The translations under genes were made by a program, and so were the position numbers. From Alteromonas sp. BL110 (GTDB lineage: Bacteria; Pseudomonadota; Gammaproteobacteria; Enterobacterales; Alteromonadaceae), in contig NZ_CP031967.1 of NCBI RefSeq assembly GCF_003443615.1, forward strand, positions 1,302,001-1,366,000: a DNA stretch of 64,000 nt, written 5' to 3'. Numbering within the stretch: the stretch's first letter is position 1; every line of letters starts with the position of its first letter. The notes under the pieces are model-generated. The model did no database searches, was not told the origin of the DNA, and saw only the letters and a program-made list of their open reading frames with translations. This document shows, piece after piece, positions 9,602 to 18,368 of the stretch.

Positions 9602-10740
9602 TAACGGGCCCCAGCGTGTTGTTGACTGGGTATCGCTACCATTTGTCCAGGCGCTAATTTGTGGGTGCCGTCATTAACGTAAATATCACCATCTTCAAGC
9701 GCGCCGCGAACAAACGCTTTATTTCCATCTGTGTATACCACCTCTACAACACGTGCTTCTAAGGTTGCATTTGCCTCACTGGATAAGACAAAAACACGCC
9801 ACAAACCTCTAAGACCGTTACTGAGCGCGTTTACCGGAAGCCAAGCGCCAGTTTCAGAATGGGAACGAAAGGCAGACAGGATCGCCATATCGCCAGGACG
9901 AACCTGTTCGTTACTATTAAGTGTGACCAGAATATCCACGGTTCTAGTTTGCACGTTACGCACGGGAAGGCGCTGAGATACCGTCCCCGCAACATCGATA
10001 TTACCAACACGCACAAGTACGGGTTCATTTACATCAAACTGCTCTACGACGTCAGCAGGTACCGCAAAGCGCGCTTGATAGTTATCGATACTCGTAATGC
10101 CAAATACAGGGCTTCCTGCACTAACCACACTGCCTTCATCAAAAAACCGGCGATTTACCACACCATCAAAAGGTGAAACGAGGGTAGTTTTTTCTATCTC
10201 TACATTGAGAGATTCGAGCGCAGCCTGTATTTCGCTAACTTGCGCTTTCGCTACGTTCAAACTCGCTTTTGCTTCATCTAAACGTTGCGCTGACTCTAGC
10301 TTTTTTTCCACCAATGAGATGGTTCTATCACTGTTCACTTTAGCAAGAGCAAAGTCTGCATTTGCCCGCTCAAGTGCCGCTTGTAGCTCTCGCTTTCTTG
10401 CATTTAGGCGCTGTAGATCTTGATAGGCAAGAATGTCGCCTTTACTTACTACCTCTCCTTCTTCAACCAATAGCTGGGTAATCTGACCCGCAACATCAAA
10501 TGACACCGATGTCGCCTTCGGCGATTCAACTAAACCGAACACATTAATAGGCGTTTCAAAGCCTGATTGAATGGTGATGGTACCCGTGGAAACCGCAACC
10601 GGTAGCCGGGCTTCTGGCGTTTGCGTGGCGTTACCCAAACCGGCAGTCATCAGTAATACCACCAGTGCTGCTGTAAAAACGGCAATCGAAATAAGTAACG
10701 TGAATTTGCCACTTTTAGATGGGGTATTTGCAGCAGTCAT
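9601..10740 (-). CDS. RND efflux periplasmic adaptor (membrane fusion protein)
   Basis: A 379-residue HlyD/AcrA-type adaptor that bridges the permease to an outer-membrane channel. One N-terminal hydrophobic segment (about residues 12-34, LLISIAVFTAALVVLLMTAG) anchors it or acts as signal. Split lipoyl halves flank an alpha-helical hairpin rich in Ala, Glu, Arg and Lys (about 110-190), followed by beta-barrel and membrane-proximal domains. I chose the ATG at 10740 over one 18 bases upstream because AAAGGA sits six bases before it. The gene ends one base into the permease start. Divergent from the TetR regulator gene, with operator-like palindromes between. Confidence 0.93.
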   Translation of the reverse strand: MTAANTPSKSGKFTLLISIAVFTAALVVLLMTAGLGNATQTPEARLPVAVSTGTITIQSGFETPINVFGLVESPKATSVSFDVAGQITQLLVEEGEVVSKGDILAYQDLQRLNARKRELQAALERANADFALAKVNSDRTISLVEKKLESAQRLDEAKASLNVAKAQVSEIQAALESLNVEIEKTTLVSPFDGVVNRRFFDEGSVVSAGSPVFGITSIDNYQARFAVPADVVEQFDVNEPVLVRVGNIDVAGTVSQRLPVRNVQTRTVDILVTLNSNEQVRPGDMAILSAFRSHSETGAWLPVNALSNGLRGLWRVFVLSSEANATLEARVVEVVYTDGNKAFVRGALEDGDIYVNDGTHKLAPGQMVAIPSQQHAGAR

Positions 10741-10803
10741 AACAGTTCCTTTAACCAATTCGGCGTGTGCTTTAGGCTATATTTGCATACTTATTGTGCT
10801 ATG

Positions 10804-10831
10804 CTAGTATATAAATACTAGACCGTCCAGT
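10804..10831. promoter_or_regulatory. Two overlapping palindromes, probable TetR-family operators
   Basis: CTAGTAT-ATAA-ATACTAG (10804-10821) is a 7+7 inverted repeat. It overlaps a second one, ACTAGAC-C-GTCCAGT (10817-10831), with six of seven arm matches. They lie midway between the divergent adaptor and TetR genes, the usual place for an autoregulatory operator that also controls the pump. The binding itself is inferred. Confidence 0.55.
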
Positions 10832-10857
10832 TTGATATTTAAATACTCTGCAATAAA

Positions 10858-11517
10858 GTGAGAACGTACGTGGCTATCATCAAAAAGCAAGGCCGTCCCA
10901 AAAGTGAAGAGAAATATCACCTTATTTTACACGCAGCGTCGTGCCTGTTTTTAAAGGAAGGGTTTGCTAGTACATCAATGGACACCGTGGCTAAGGCTTC
11001 TGGGGTGTCAAAACAAACGGTCTACTCCCATTTCGATAGCAAAGATGCTCTGTTCAAAGCGGCTATCTCTTCTAAATGCGTGTCGTATCAACTCGACACT
11101 CAACAGCTTATCGAGGCTTCATTAGGCTCGCTTTCACTATTTGAATGCTTGCGAAAAGTAGGTTGTCAATTTGTACGCCTATTACAGGACCCTGAAGCTA
11201 TCGCTATATTTCGCGTAATTATAGCCGAAGCAGTAAATAGCCCCCATGTGGCCACACTGTTTTATCAAGCAGGTCCTGAAGCGTCGCTCGCTACACTAAG
11301 CGATGTGATTGAAAAATTTGGGCAAGGCAGTTTAAGTGCTGATGTTGCTCAGCAGTTAGCCGTGGATTATTGCGCACTCCTTAAAGGTGAGTACCACACT
11401 ATGATGCTATGCGGCATACAATCTCCGCTAAAAGACGACGAAATCACAGCTCACGTTGACAGCGCTGCTGAAAAGATTCTACTGCTTTTTACTCATTACA
11501 CGCAGCAAAGTAGTTAA
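10858..11517 (+). CDS. TetR/AcrR-family transcriptional regulator
   Basis: A 219-residue one-component repressor. The N-terminal helix-turn-helix is clear: ILHAASCLFLKEGFASTSMD, then VAKASGVSKQTVYSHFDSKDALF (about residues 22-68). The remaining all-helical part would be the ligand-binding and dimerisation domain. Both plausible start codons are GTG (10858, or 10870 giving VAIIKKQGRPKSEEK); the track of homology begins at GRPKSEEK, so either works. It is divergent from the RND adaptor-permease operon with palindromic operators in between, so control of that pump is the likely role. Confidence 0.9.
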   Translation: MRTYVAIIKKQGRPKSEEKYHLILHAASCLFLKEGFASTSMDTVAKASGVSKQTVYSHFDSKDALFKAAISSKCVSYQLDTQQLIEASLGSLSLFECLRKVGCQFVRLLQDPEAIAIFRVIIAEAVNSPHVATLFYQAGPEASLATLSDVIEKFGQGSLSADVAQQLAVDYCALLKGEYHTMMLCGIQSPLKDDEITAHVDSAAEKILLLFTHYTQQSS

Positions 11518-11672
11518 CGCTGAAATTATTGAAGCCTTTTTAAACAGCACAAATACCATTTTACCAATGGCCCAAACCGGGAAAAACGTAAAGCAAGATT
11601 AACCTTACGCTAATGACTTAACATCAGCGGTATTATAAACTAGCGGCGTTTTCGTTGATGATTGAGAAGCGC

Positions 11673-12686
11673 ATGTCTGACTTTACCGGTAACCACATTC
11701 TTTCGGTTAATCAATTCGATCGCGACGCCATTGAGAGAATATTCTCAGTCGCCAACTCCATGAAGCCTTATGCTAAGCGACAAAAACGCACGACCGTATT
11801 AGACGGCGCTATTTTAGGAAACCTTTTCTTTGAGCCAAGCACACGTACTCGCGTAAGCTTTGGTACCGCTTTTAATCTACTAGGTGGTGAAGTAAGAGAA
11901 ACTACCGGCATGTCTAGCTCTGCACTCGCTAAAGGCGAATCGCTTTATGATACTGCCAGGGTGCTAAGCGGCTACTCTGATATTATCGCTATGCGACACC
12001 CTGCAGCCGGCTCCGTTGCCGAGTTTGCCGAAGGTAGCCGAGTACCTGTGATTAATGGCGGCGACGGCGCAAACGAACACCCCACGCAAGCACTGTTAGA
12101 TTTATTCACAATCAAACGTGAGCTTGAATACAATGGTCACGGCATTGACGGTTTGCATATCGCGATGATTGGTGACTTGCGATACGGGCGAACGGTGCAT
12201 TCATTATCGCGGCTATTATGCTTGTTTCAGAATATTCGCTTTACGCTGATATCACCAAAAGAGCTGGCCATGCCTCAGCCAGTTATTGATGCAATTGAGA
12301 ATGCTGGACATCAGCTTACTATTACAGATACGCTCGAAGGAAATATGGATGCGGATATATGCTATCAGACTCGCATTCAAGAAGAGCGCTTCCCTTCTCA
12401 AGAAGAAGCGAACAAATACCGAGGTAAGTTCCGCTTAAATCAATCGATTTATACGAAACACTTTCAGTCGAAGACCGTTATTATGCATCCACTTCCTCGC
12501 GACTCACGTATGGAAGCCAACGAATTAGATAACGATCTAAACCTTAATCCAAACCTCGCTATCTTTAGGCAAACCGACAATGGTGTGCTTGTAAGAATGG
12601 CCCTGTTTGCGCTAACCCTTGGTGTAGAAAACCTTCTCACCAAATACGAGCGCGATGTCGTTTGGTACAGCAATAAGAGTAAGTAA
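11673..12686 (+). CDS. pyrB: Aspartate carbamoyltransferase catalytic subunit
   Basis: Catalyses carbamoyl phosphate plus aspartate to N-carbamoylaspartate, the committed step of pyrimidine synthesis. Motifs seen: [12 protein letters not shown] (carbamoyl-phosphate loop), [10 protein letters not shown] (active-site Lys loop), [26 protein letters not shown] and HPLPR. The protein is 337 residues, somewhat longer than the 311-residue E. coli chain because of a C-terminal extension. I chose ATG 11673 ([12 protein letters not shown]), which has GAGAAG a few bases upstream; starts at 11655 (TTG) and 11658 (ATG) are in frame. No pyrI regulatory subunit gene follows; instead hemL begins four bases after the stop. 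Confidence 0.95.
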   Translation: MSDFTGNHILSVNQFDRDAIERIFSVANSMKPYAKRQKRTTVLDGAILGNLFFEPSTRTRVSFGTAFNLLGGEVRETTGMSSSALAKGESLYDTARVLSGYSDIIAMRHPAAGSVAEFAEGSRVPVINGGDGANEHPTQALLDLFTIKRELEYNGHGIDGLHIAMIGDLRYGRTVHSLSRLLCLFQNIRFTLISPKELAMPQPVIDAIENAGHQLTITDTLEGNMDADICYQTRIQEERFPSQEEANKYRGKFRLNQSIYTKHFQSKTVIMHPLPRDSRMEANELDNDLNLNPNLAIFRQTDNGVLVRMALFALTLGVENLLTKYERDVVWYSNKSK

Positions 12687-12690
12687 TTAC

Positions 12691-13971
12691 ATGCAAAAAT
12701 CTGAAGCCCTATTTACCCGCGCCCAAAAAACCATTCCTGGTGGCGTAAACTCACCTGTTCGAGCATTTAAAGCGGTAGGCGGCACACCCCGCTTTATTAC
12801 CAAAGCTGATGGTGCTTATATGTGGGACGCGGACGGTAAACAATACATTGACTATATCCAGTCTTGGGGGCCGATGGTACTAGGTCACAACAATGCAAAA
12901 ATCCGCGAAGCAGTGATTGAAGCATCACACAGTGGCCTTTCATTCGGTGCACCTACCGAAGCCGAAGTGATCATGGCTGAACTTGTCAGCGAATTGGTAC
13001 CATCTATGGAAATGGTACGCATGGTTAACTCTGGCACAGAAGCCACTATGTCAGCCATTCGACTAGCTCGCGGCTATACCAGCCGAAACAAAATTGTTAA
13101 GTTTGAAGGTTGCTATCACGGTCATGCCGATTCACTTTTAGTAAAAGCAGGCTCTGGTGCGTTAACCCTTGGTGTACCTAGCTCTCCGGGCGTACCTTCT
13201 AACGTAGCCGAGCACACGCTGACAGTTGAATACAATAACTTAGATAGCGTAAAAGAAATTTTTGAAGCCCACGGCGATGATATTGCGTGTATTATTGTTG
13301 AGCCAGTCGCGGGCAACATGAACTGCATCCCTCCAGTGGAAGGTTTCCTTGAAGGGCTTCGTGCTATCTGCGATGAGTACAGCAGCGTACTTATATTTGA
13401 TGAAGTGATGACAGGTTTCCGCGTATCTCGTGGCGGCGCTCAGGAGCGCTACAAGGTTAAACCAGACCTAACTTGCTTGGGTAAAGTTATCGGTGGTGGT
13501 ATGCCTGTAGGCTGTTTCGGTGGACGCCGCGACATCATTACTCATATCGCTCCAACTGGCCCTATCTACCAGGCAGGTACACTTTCGGGTAACCCTGTTG
13601 CTATGGCGGCAGGCCTTGCAGCATTAACCCAAATTAAACAGCCTGGTCTTTACGATTCCATCTTTGAGAATACTCAAAAGCTAGTTGATGGATTTCAGGC
13701 ACTGGCTGACAAACACAATATTAGCCTAACTACTAATATAGCTGGCAGTATGTTTGGGATATTCTTTACGGACGTAGAGAAAGTCACTAACTACAAGCAG
13801 GCGATTAACTGTAATACCGAGCAATTCAATAAGTTTTATCACGGTATGTTAGAACAGGGTGTTTACTTAGCCCCCGCTTCCTACGAAGCAGGTTTTGTAT
13901 CGAAAGCACATGATGCAGATGTCATTGAAAAAACTCTGGCTGCGGCAGATAAAGTGTTCTCAACCCTATAA
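12691..13971 (+). CDS. hemL: Glutamate-1-semialdehyde 2,1-aminomutase
   Basis: PLP enzyme converting glutamate-1-semialdehyde to 5-aminolevulinate in the C5 heme pathway. The length of 426 residues is the family norm. The PLP-binding lysine is Lys265 in [31 protein letters not shown] and the acidic FDEVMTGFR motif are also present. I chose ATG 12691 ([20 protein letters not shown]) over the longer frame from 12655, because that extension overlaps pyrB and is not family sequence. The four-base gap suggests co-transcription with pyrB, an unusual pairing of pyrimidine and heme synthesis. Confidence 0.97.
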   Translation: MQKSEALFTRAQKTIPGGVNSPVRAFKAVGGTPRFITKADGAYMWDADGKQYIDYIQSWGPMVLGHNNAKIREAVIEASHSGLSFGAPTEAEVIMAELVSELVPSMEMVRMVNSGTEATMSAIRLARGYTSRNKIVKFEGCYHGHADSLLVKAGSGALTLGVPSSPGVPSNVAEHTLTVEYNNLDSVKEIFEAHGDDIACIIVEPVAGNMNCIPPVEGFLEGLRAICDEYSSVLIFDEVMTGFRVSRGGAQERYKVKPDLTCLGKVIGGGMPVGCFGGRRDIITHIAPTGPIYQAGTLSGNPVAMAAGLAALTQIKQPGLYDSIFENTQKLVDGFQALADKHNISLTTNIAGSMFGIFFTDVEKVTNYKQAINCNTEQFNKFYHGMLEQGVYLAPASYEAGFVSKAHDADVIEKTLAAADKVFSTL

Positions 13972-14001
13972 ATTAATTGCCCTTTACCGTTAATTAAAGC
14001 T

Positions 14002-14051
14002 CGGCGCTAACACTTTTTGTAAATGTAATTAAAAGTAATTTGTTAACGCCG
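14002..14051. terminator. Imperfect long hairpin after hemL
   Basis: CGGCGCTAACA (14002-14012) pairs with TGTTAACGCCG (14041-14051) apart from one mismatch, and an inner ACTTTT/AAAAGT pairing is possible. There is no T-run directly after it, so it may be a weak or Rho-assisted terminator, or a 3'-end stabiliser. Confidence 0.4.
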
Positions 14052-14137
14052 AATTCTCCTTTATACTTTCTTGGCAGCATAATTTATGACCACATTTTTG
14101 CTGTTTTTCTGTAGGAAATTGAAAGGTGTGATTAACA

Positions 14138-15214
14138 ATGGATTGGCAAATAAGCGCGCTTGTTGCACTTACTGCTTATAGTACTGTTATAAGTATTCTT
14201 TATGTCAGGCGAAGCAGGCGCTTTAAAATTCGACTCAGAAAAGCCCTATCCCGCAACTCAAGTAAGTATGAAGCCACACTGCAGGCTGCAGACGAAGCCC
14301 GATTTCAGGCAGCTGCTGATGAAGCCTTAAAACTTACCCAAACTTTTCAAAAATTTGTGCCCCGCCAGTTCGTTGAACATATGGCTACCACAGATGTAGA
14401 TTCGTTAGAGCTTGGCTATGCGGCTGAAAACGATGTTGCTATCATGTTTTGTGATATTCGAGGCTTTGCAGGTTTTTCCGAGCGTATTACCCCGCAAGAA
14501 CTGATGAATTTCCTCAATTCATATTTCACGCGTATGAATGACCCTATTCACCAAAACCGAGGCTTTATCGATAAGTTTATGGGTGACGGCATTATGGCGC
14601 TATTCGACCATCAAGGCGGCACCTCCAAGGAAAAAGCATTGGATGCGGTGCAAGCGGCATTGGATTTACGGAAAGCATTAACTATCTATAACGGGCACCG
14701 GAAAAACTGCGACTACGAAGCAATTAATATGGGTATAGGTATTCATTTCGGCCAAGTCATTATGGGGACCGTGGGCTCGGAAGATAGAATGGATACCACG
14801 GTTATAGGCGACAGTGTAAATATCGCTTCTCGACTAGAAGCCCTAACGCCCAAATACCAGGCCGACATTATTGTAAGTGCTCAGGTGCTACAAATTATAG
14901 GTCCTGGATATCCAATTAAAACGCGTCTTCTTGACTGGGTGAGAGTTAAAGGGCGAAAAGCGCCTATTGAGATATACGAAATACTTAGTCATCTTCCAGA
15001 ACAAGAGCAAGAGAAGAAACTTGCGGTGCAAACGAAAATTGCAGCGGGTCTGGCGTGCAGAATTAATCAGCAGTGGGACGAATCGATTGCATACTTTGAA
15101 ACGGCGCTTGCAATAAGCCCCAATGACTCACTTGTCCATCACCACCTTGACGTGTGCCGTATTTACAGAAGCCTAGATCTTGCCTCTGACTGGGACGGCG
15201 CTTTGATTCTCTAG
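14138..15214 (+). CDS. Class III adenylate/guanylate cyclase with N-terminal membrane helix and C-terminal TPR-like tail
   Basis: A 358-residue nucleotide cyclase, probably making cAMP. One N-terminal membrane helix (about residues 5-25) is followed by a charged helical linker and the cyclase catalytic domain (about 95-270). Both metal-binding Asp are present: Asp106 in FCDIRGF and Asp150 in KFMGDGIMA. The adenine-type Lys146 is present, and TTVIGDSVNIASRLE supplies Thr at the second purine-specifying site, as in class IIIb adenylate cyclases. The tail (about 295-345) has a TPR-like pattern (AGLACRINQQWDESIAYFETALAISP). A divergent spacer with a possible promoter precedes it; a hairpin terminator follows. 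Confidence 0.9.
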   Translation: MDWQISALVALTAYSTVISILYVRRSRRFKIRLRKALSRNSSKYEATLQAADEARFQAAADEALKLTQTFQKFVPRQFVEHMATTDVDSLELGYAAENDVAIMFCDIRGFAGFSERITPQELMNFLNSYFTRMNDPIHQNRGFIDKFMGDGIMALFDHQGGTSKEKALDAVQAALDLRKALTIYNGHRKNCDYEAINMGIGIHFGQVIMGTVGSEDRMDTTVIGDSVNIASRLEALTPKYQADIIVSAQVLQIIGPGYPIKTRLLDWVRVKGRKAPIEIYEILSHLPEQEQEKKLAVQTKIAAGLACRINQQWDESIAYFETALAISPNDSLVHHHLDVCRIYRSLDLASDWDGALIL

Positions 15215-15262
15215 CTTAATCCACCCGACATCTTGCGACTGTTAATTACTTGTTGGAGCATG

Positions 15263-15288
15263 CCCCTCTTCCAATGAAGAGGGGTATT
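15263..15288. terminator. Hairpin terminator between convergent cyclase and peroxidase genes
   Basis: CCCCTCTTC-CAAT-GAAGAGGGG forms a nine-base-pair stem (15263-15284), followed on the plus strand by TATTGTTT. It sits between two convergent genes and may serve both. Confidence 0.75.
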
Positions 15289-15300
15289 GTTTCAATGTTC

Positions 15301-16227
15301 TCAGCTATCTGAAAGCTTCGCCTGCTGACGAATAAAGGTCACCGATGGCGCAAAAAACGCAGCGCCTGTTTCAGCGCTGGTGAAGTCTAGCCAGCGGTCG
15401 TAGTCACCCTCACCGTTGCCGTAGATCTGACTATGCAGCATTTGTTTAAAAGGGCGCGCACTCGCACTACAGCTTACAAAGAATAACCCTTGGGAAATCA
15501 TATCGCCGTAAGGCATGCCTTGCTTTATTAGTCTTGGTTCATCGCCATCAGGGGCAACCGTACTTGCCCTTACACTATGTGACGACTCTGACTGCTCGCT
15601 ACTGACTAAGTTATGCTCTTGAGTTGTGCCCATTACCTGTTCTTGTTGGCGGCTAGAAAGGCTGTTCCAGCGCCTTAAATCATGGCGGTAGCGCTGAATA
15701 TGCACATAACTGCCACCGCTAAAATCGGGGTCACTCTCTCCAATAATACCCACTTTTCTGCGCTTCATTCCCCGAGGGTTATCCGTACCATAAAGATACC
15801 CGTTGAGATCACGGCCATCTAAATATCTAAACCCTCTTATCTGTTCAACAAGCTCAACGTGAATGCGCAACAGATCCATCACTTCAATGCCAACGGCATG
15901 ACAGATATCTAGCCTATCAGCGCGAATTTGAATAAAGAGATCACAGGGCATGGTGGGCGCACTTCGGTCTTCGCACTGCATATCGGGAAAGGGGGCAAGT
16001 TCAACAGGTATCAAACCCGGGTAGACTTCTGCCCAATAACCAGTACCTATGGCTACTACTCCTGTAACCATAGCCTCATAATGCTCATTTTCGAAGTGCT
16101 CAAAAATATCCAGCACGCGAGACAATTTTGCTCGCACGGCTTGGCTATCATCGTCAATTACGTTCAGTAACAAATACTGTGCATGTAAGTTGGGCTCAGC
16201 GCAGAGGCCTTTTTGTGGTTGTGTCAT
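15301..16227 (-). CDS. DyP-type peroxidase with substituted catalytic Asp
   Basis: A 308-residue heme peroxidase of the dye-decolorising family, closest in layout to YfeX. Family landmarks seen: GFRYLDGRDLNG before the active-site segment, GGSYVHIQRYRHDL, SSHSVRAS with the probable proximal heme ligand His217, and RLIKQGMPYGD near the C-terminus. The signature GxxDG segment, normally G-F-V-D-G-T-E-N-P, reads GYLYGTDNP here. The catalytic distal Asp is therefore Tyr146. I confirmed this from the bases (codon TAT). No export signal is visible, so it is probably cytoplasmic or partnered with an encapsulin not seen here. Activity may be altered rather than lost. Confidence 0.88.
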   Translation of the reverse strand: MTQPQKGLCAEPNLHAQYLLLNVIDDDSQAVRAKLSRVLDIFEHFENEHYEAMVTGVVAIGTGYWAEVYPGLIPVELAPFPDMQCEDRSAPTMPCDLFIQIRADRLDICHAVGIEVMDLLRIHVELVEQIRGFRYLDGRDLNGYLYGTDNPRGMKRRKVGIIGESDPDFSGGSYVHIQRYRHDLRRWNSLSSRQQEQVMGTTQEHNLVSSEQSESSHSVRASTVAPDGDEPRLIKQGMPYGDMISQGLFFVSCSASARPFKQMLHSQIYGNGEGDYDRWLDFTSAETGAAFFAPSVTFIRQQAKLSDS

Positions 16228-16409
16228 TGCCGCTCTTTTTGTTATTAACGTCTCACTATGACGTTTCGCTGCTGACGAACATTCGCCACGCTTTGTATTG
16301 CGAACCTTTTTATTAATTGTAGCAACTACTTCAAACTTAAAAACCTTTTCAAGTGAAGCTAAGTTTTATTAAGCAGATAACCTATCGCTCAATATTTACA
16401 CTAGTGTGC

Positions 16410-18101
16410 TTAATAGCCAGCGGCTTGTCCATCTTTTCGCGTTTCTGAGGCGCCGAAATAGACGCCTTTCTGCTCATCCCAAGCTATTGCTTGGTAGCCA
16501 CCAAATGCCCCTACAACGCGCTGAAGCTTATGCCCCCGCTCCATGAGCTCTCGCTGAACGGTTTCACTAAAGCCAGACTCTAAGCTCACATAGCCGCCAT
16601 CGGTCATAAGTGCCCCAGTGGGGCTACTTGAACCACTGTGTAGTATACGAGGAGCATCCCCCGCCTCTTGCAAGTTCATACCGAAGTCGAGAATGTTCAC
16701 TATAATTTGCGCATGCATTTGAGGTTGTGTTCCTCCGCCCATTACACCAAAGCTCATCACGGGTTTACCGTTTCTTGTTACAAAAGCTGGAATAATCGTG
16801 TGGAACGGACGCTTACCCGGGCGGTACTCGTTAAAGTGCCCTTCTTCTAACGTAAACATCTCGCCTCTATTTTGAAGGATAAAACCAAGTCCAGGCGGTG
16901 TCATACCTGACCCCATACCGCGGTAGTTGCTTTGAATCAAAGACACCATGTTACCTTCTTTATCAGCAACGGTGAGGTAAATGGTATCTCCATCATAAAT
17001 GCCCGCGTCAACACGCTCTGCAGCGCGTTCATTATCAATGAGCTTCTGACGCTTAGCGGCGTACTTTTTCGAAATTAGCCAGTCCACTGGAATCTGATTA
17101 AAATCTGGATCAGCATAGAATTTAGCACGGTCTTCAAAGGCAAGCTTTTTGGCTTCAACGAAGGTATGTATGTAGTTAGCTGAGTTAAACCCCATCCCTT
17201 CAATATCATAGTGTTCTAGCACGTTAAGAATCTGTAGTGCCGCTATACCTTGTCCGTTTGGCGGAAGCTCCCATATATCATAGCCGCGATAGTTAGCGGA
17301 AAGAGGCTCTACCCACTCAGAGGTATGCGAAGATAAATCCTGGTATGATAAAAAGCCCCCTTGGGACTTCATATAGGCATCGATAGTACGGGCGATATCC
17401 CCTTTATAAAAGGCATCACGCCCCCCAGTTGCTATCTTTTCATAGGTCACGGCTAACCCAGGGTTTTTAAAAATATCACCTTTCTGCGGTACTTTACCAT
17501 TGATAAGGAAGGTCTCTGCAAAACCATCGTAATGACCAATCCGTTCTTGATTCATCTGCCAGTAGTAAGCAATGACCTCTGAAACCGGAAACCCTTCACG
17601 GGCATATTTGATAGATGGCGTGAGCAACGCTGACATGGGCAGCTTGCCAAATTTCTCGTGTAGCGCAAACCAACCATCCACAGCTCCAGGGACGGACACG
17701 GGCAGGGGCCCAAATTTGGGTATTTGATGATGACCGCGTTCGGCAAAGACCTTTTTGGTAAGTTGTCTGGGTGAACGGCCAGAAGCGTTTAAACCCACCA
17801 GCTTTTCTTCCTTTGCGTCCCACACAATAGCGAATAAGTCGCCGCCAATACCACTACCCGTAGGCTCAACCAACCCTAACATTGCGTTGGCCGCAATAGC
17901 CGCATCAACCGCGCTGCCACCTTGCTTTAAAATATCCAAAGCCACTTGCGTAGCTAATGGTTGGCTAGTGGCTGCCATGCCATTTTTTGCAATAACTTCT
18001 GAGCGACTTGCAAAGGGTTGCCCCGTTACTCTGTCATAGCCCAAACAATTGATACTGAAAAAAGCCAATATCAAAGGCAGTAGTCGCACACATGCAGTCA
18101 T
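16410..18101 (-). CDS. ggt: Gamma-glutamyltransferase, periplasmic
   Basis: An Ntn-hydrolase precursor of 563 residues that cleaves glutathione and other gamma-glutamyl compounds and self-processes into two chains. A signal peptide is visible (about residues 1-20, LLPLILAFFSINCLG). The conserved early block GMAATSQPLATQVALDILKQ is followed by GGSAVDAAIAAN. The self-cleavage Thr is probably Thr373 in GDTIYLTVAD, followed by GNMVSLIQSNYRG. Gly-rich GVMGGGTQPQ near residue 455 and LESGF near the C-terminus fit the family. It is transcribed alone; the downstream DyP gene is 182 bases away. Confidence 0.95.
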   Translation of the reverse strand: MTACVRLLPLILAFFSINCLGYDRVTGQPFASRSEVIAKNGMAATSQPLATQVALDILKQGGSAVDAAIAANAMLGLVEPTGSGIGGDLFAIVWDAKEEKLVGLNASGRSPRQLTKKVFAERGHHQIPKFGPLPVSVPGAVDGWFALHEKFGKLPMSALLTPSIKYAREGFPVSEVIAYYWQMNQERIGHYDGFAETFLINGKVPQKGDIFKNPGLAVTYEKIATGGRDAFYKGDIARTIDAYMKSQGGFLSYQDLSSHTSEWVEPLSANYRGYDIWELPPNGQGIAALQILNVLEHYDIEGMGFNSANYIHTFVEAKKLAFEDRAKFYADPDFNQIPVDWLISKKYAAKRQKLIDNERAAERVDAGIYDGDTIYLTVADKEGNMVSLIQSNYRGMGSGMTPPGLGFILQNRGEMFTLEEGHFNEYRPGKRPFHTIIPAFVTRNGKPVMSFGVMGGGTQPQMHAQIIVNILDFGMNLQEAGDAPRILHSGSSSPTGALMTDGGYVSLESGFSETVQRELMERGHKLQRVVGAFGGYQAIAWDEQKGVYFGASETRKDGQAAGY

Positions 18102-18148
18102 AACTATCCTTTTACTAAAACATTGCCGTTGATAAATCTAGCCTAAGC

Positions 18149-18210
18149 CCTTTAAAACCTAGGCATTTTAAAACCTAAGCATTTTAAAACCTAAGCATTT
18201 TTAAACATAG
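18149..18210. repeat. Short tandem repeat, 16-base unit
   Basis: The unit ATTTTAAAACCTAAGC recurs head to tail almost four times: 18149-18164 with changes, 18165-18180 and 18181-18196 exact, and a partial copy at 18197-18210. It lies between ggt and the amtB terminator, in the ggt upstream region. Confidence 0.85.
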
Positions 18211-18291
18211 TGTAGCGTTATTGTCACTTTACGCCTAGGCCCTTTTCTTTAGTCTTATAGCAACTAAAAAGTACATGACTTCAAACGAAAA

Positions 18292-18313
18292 AAGCCCCGC
18301 AACTGCGGGGCTT
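18292..18313 (-). terminator. Rho-independent terminator of amtB
   Basis: AAGCCCCGCA pairs perfectly with TGCGGGGCTT. Read on the minus strand it is followed by a run of T, placed 56 bases past the amtB stop. Confidence 0.9.
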
Positions 18314-18368
18314 AAACGAAGTAATAAGGCATTATTATTGTTATTTCATTTGCCTAATCGAGACTCTC

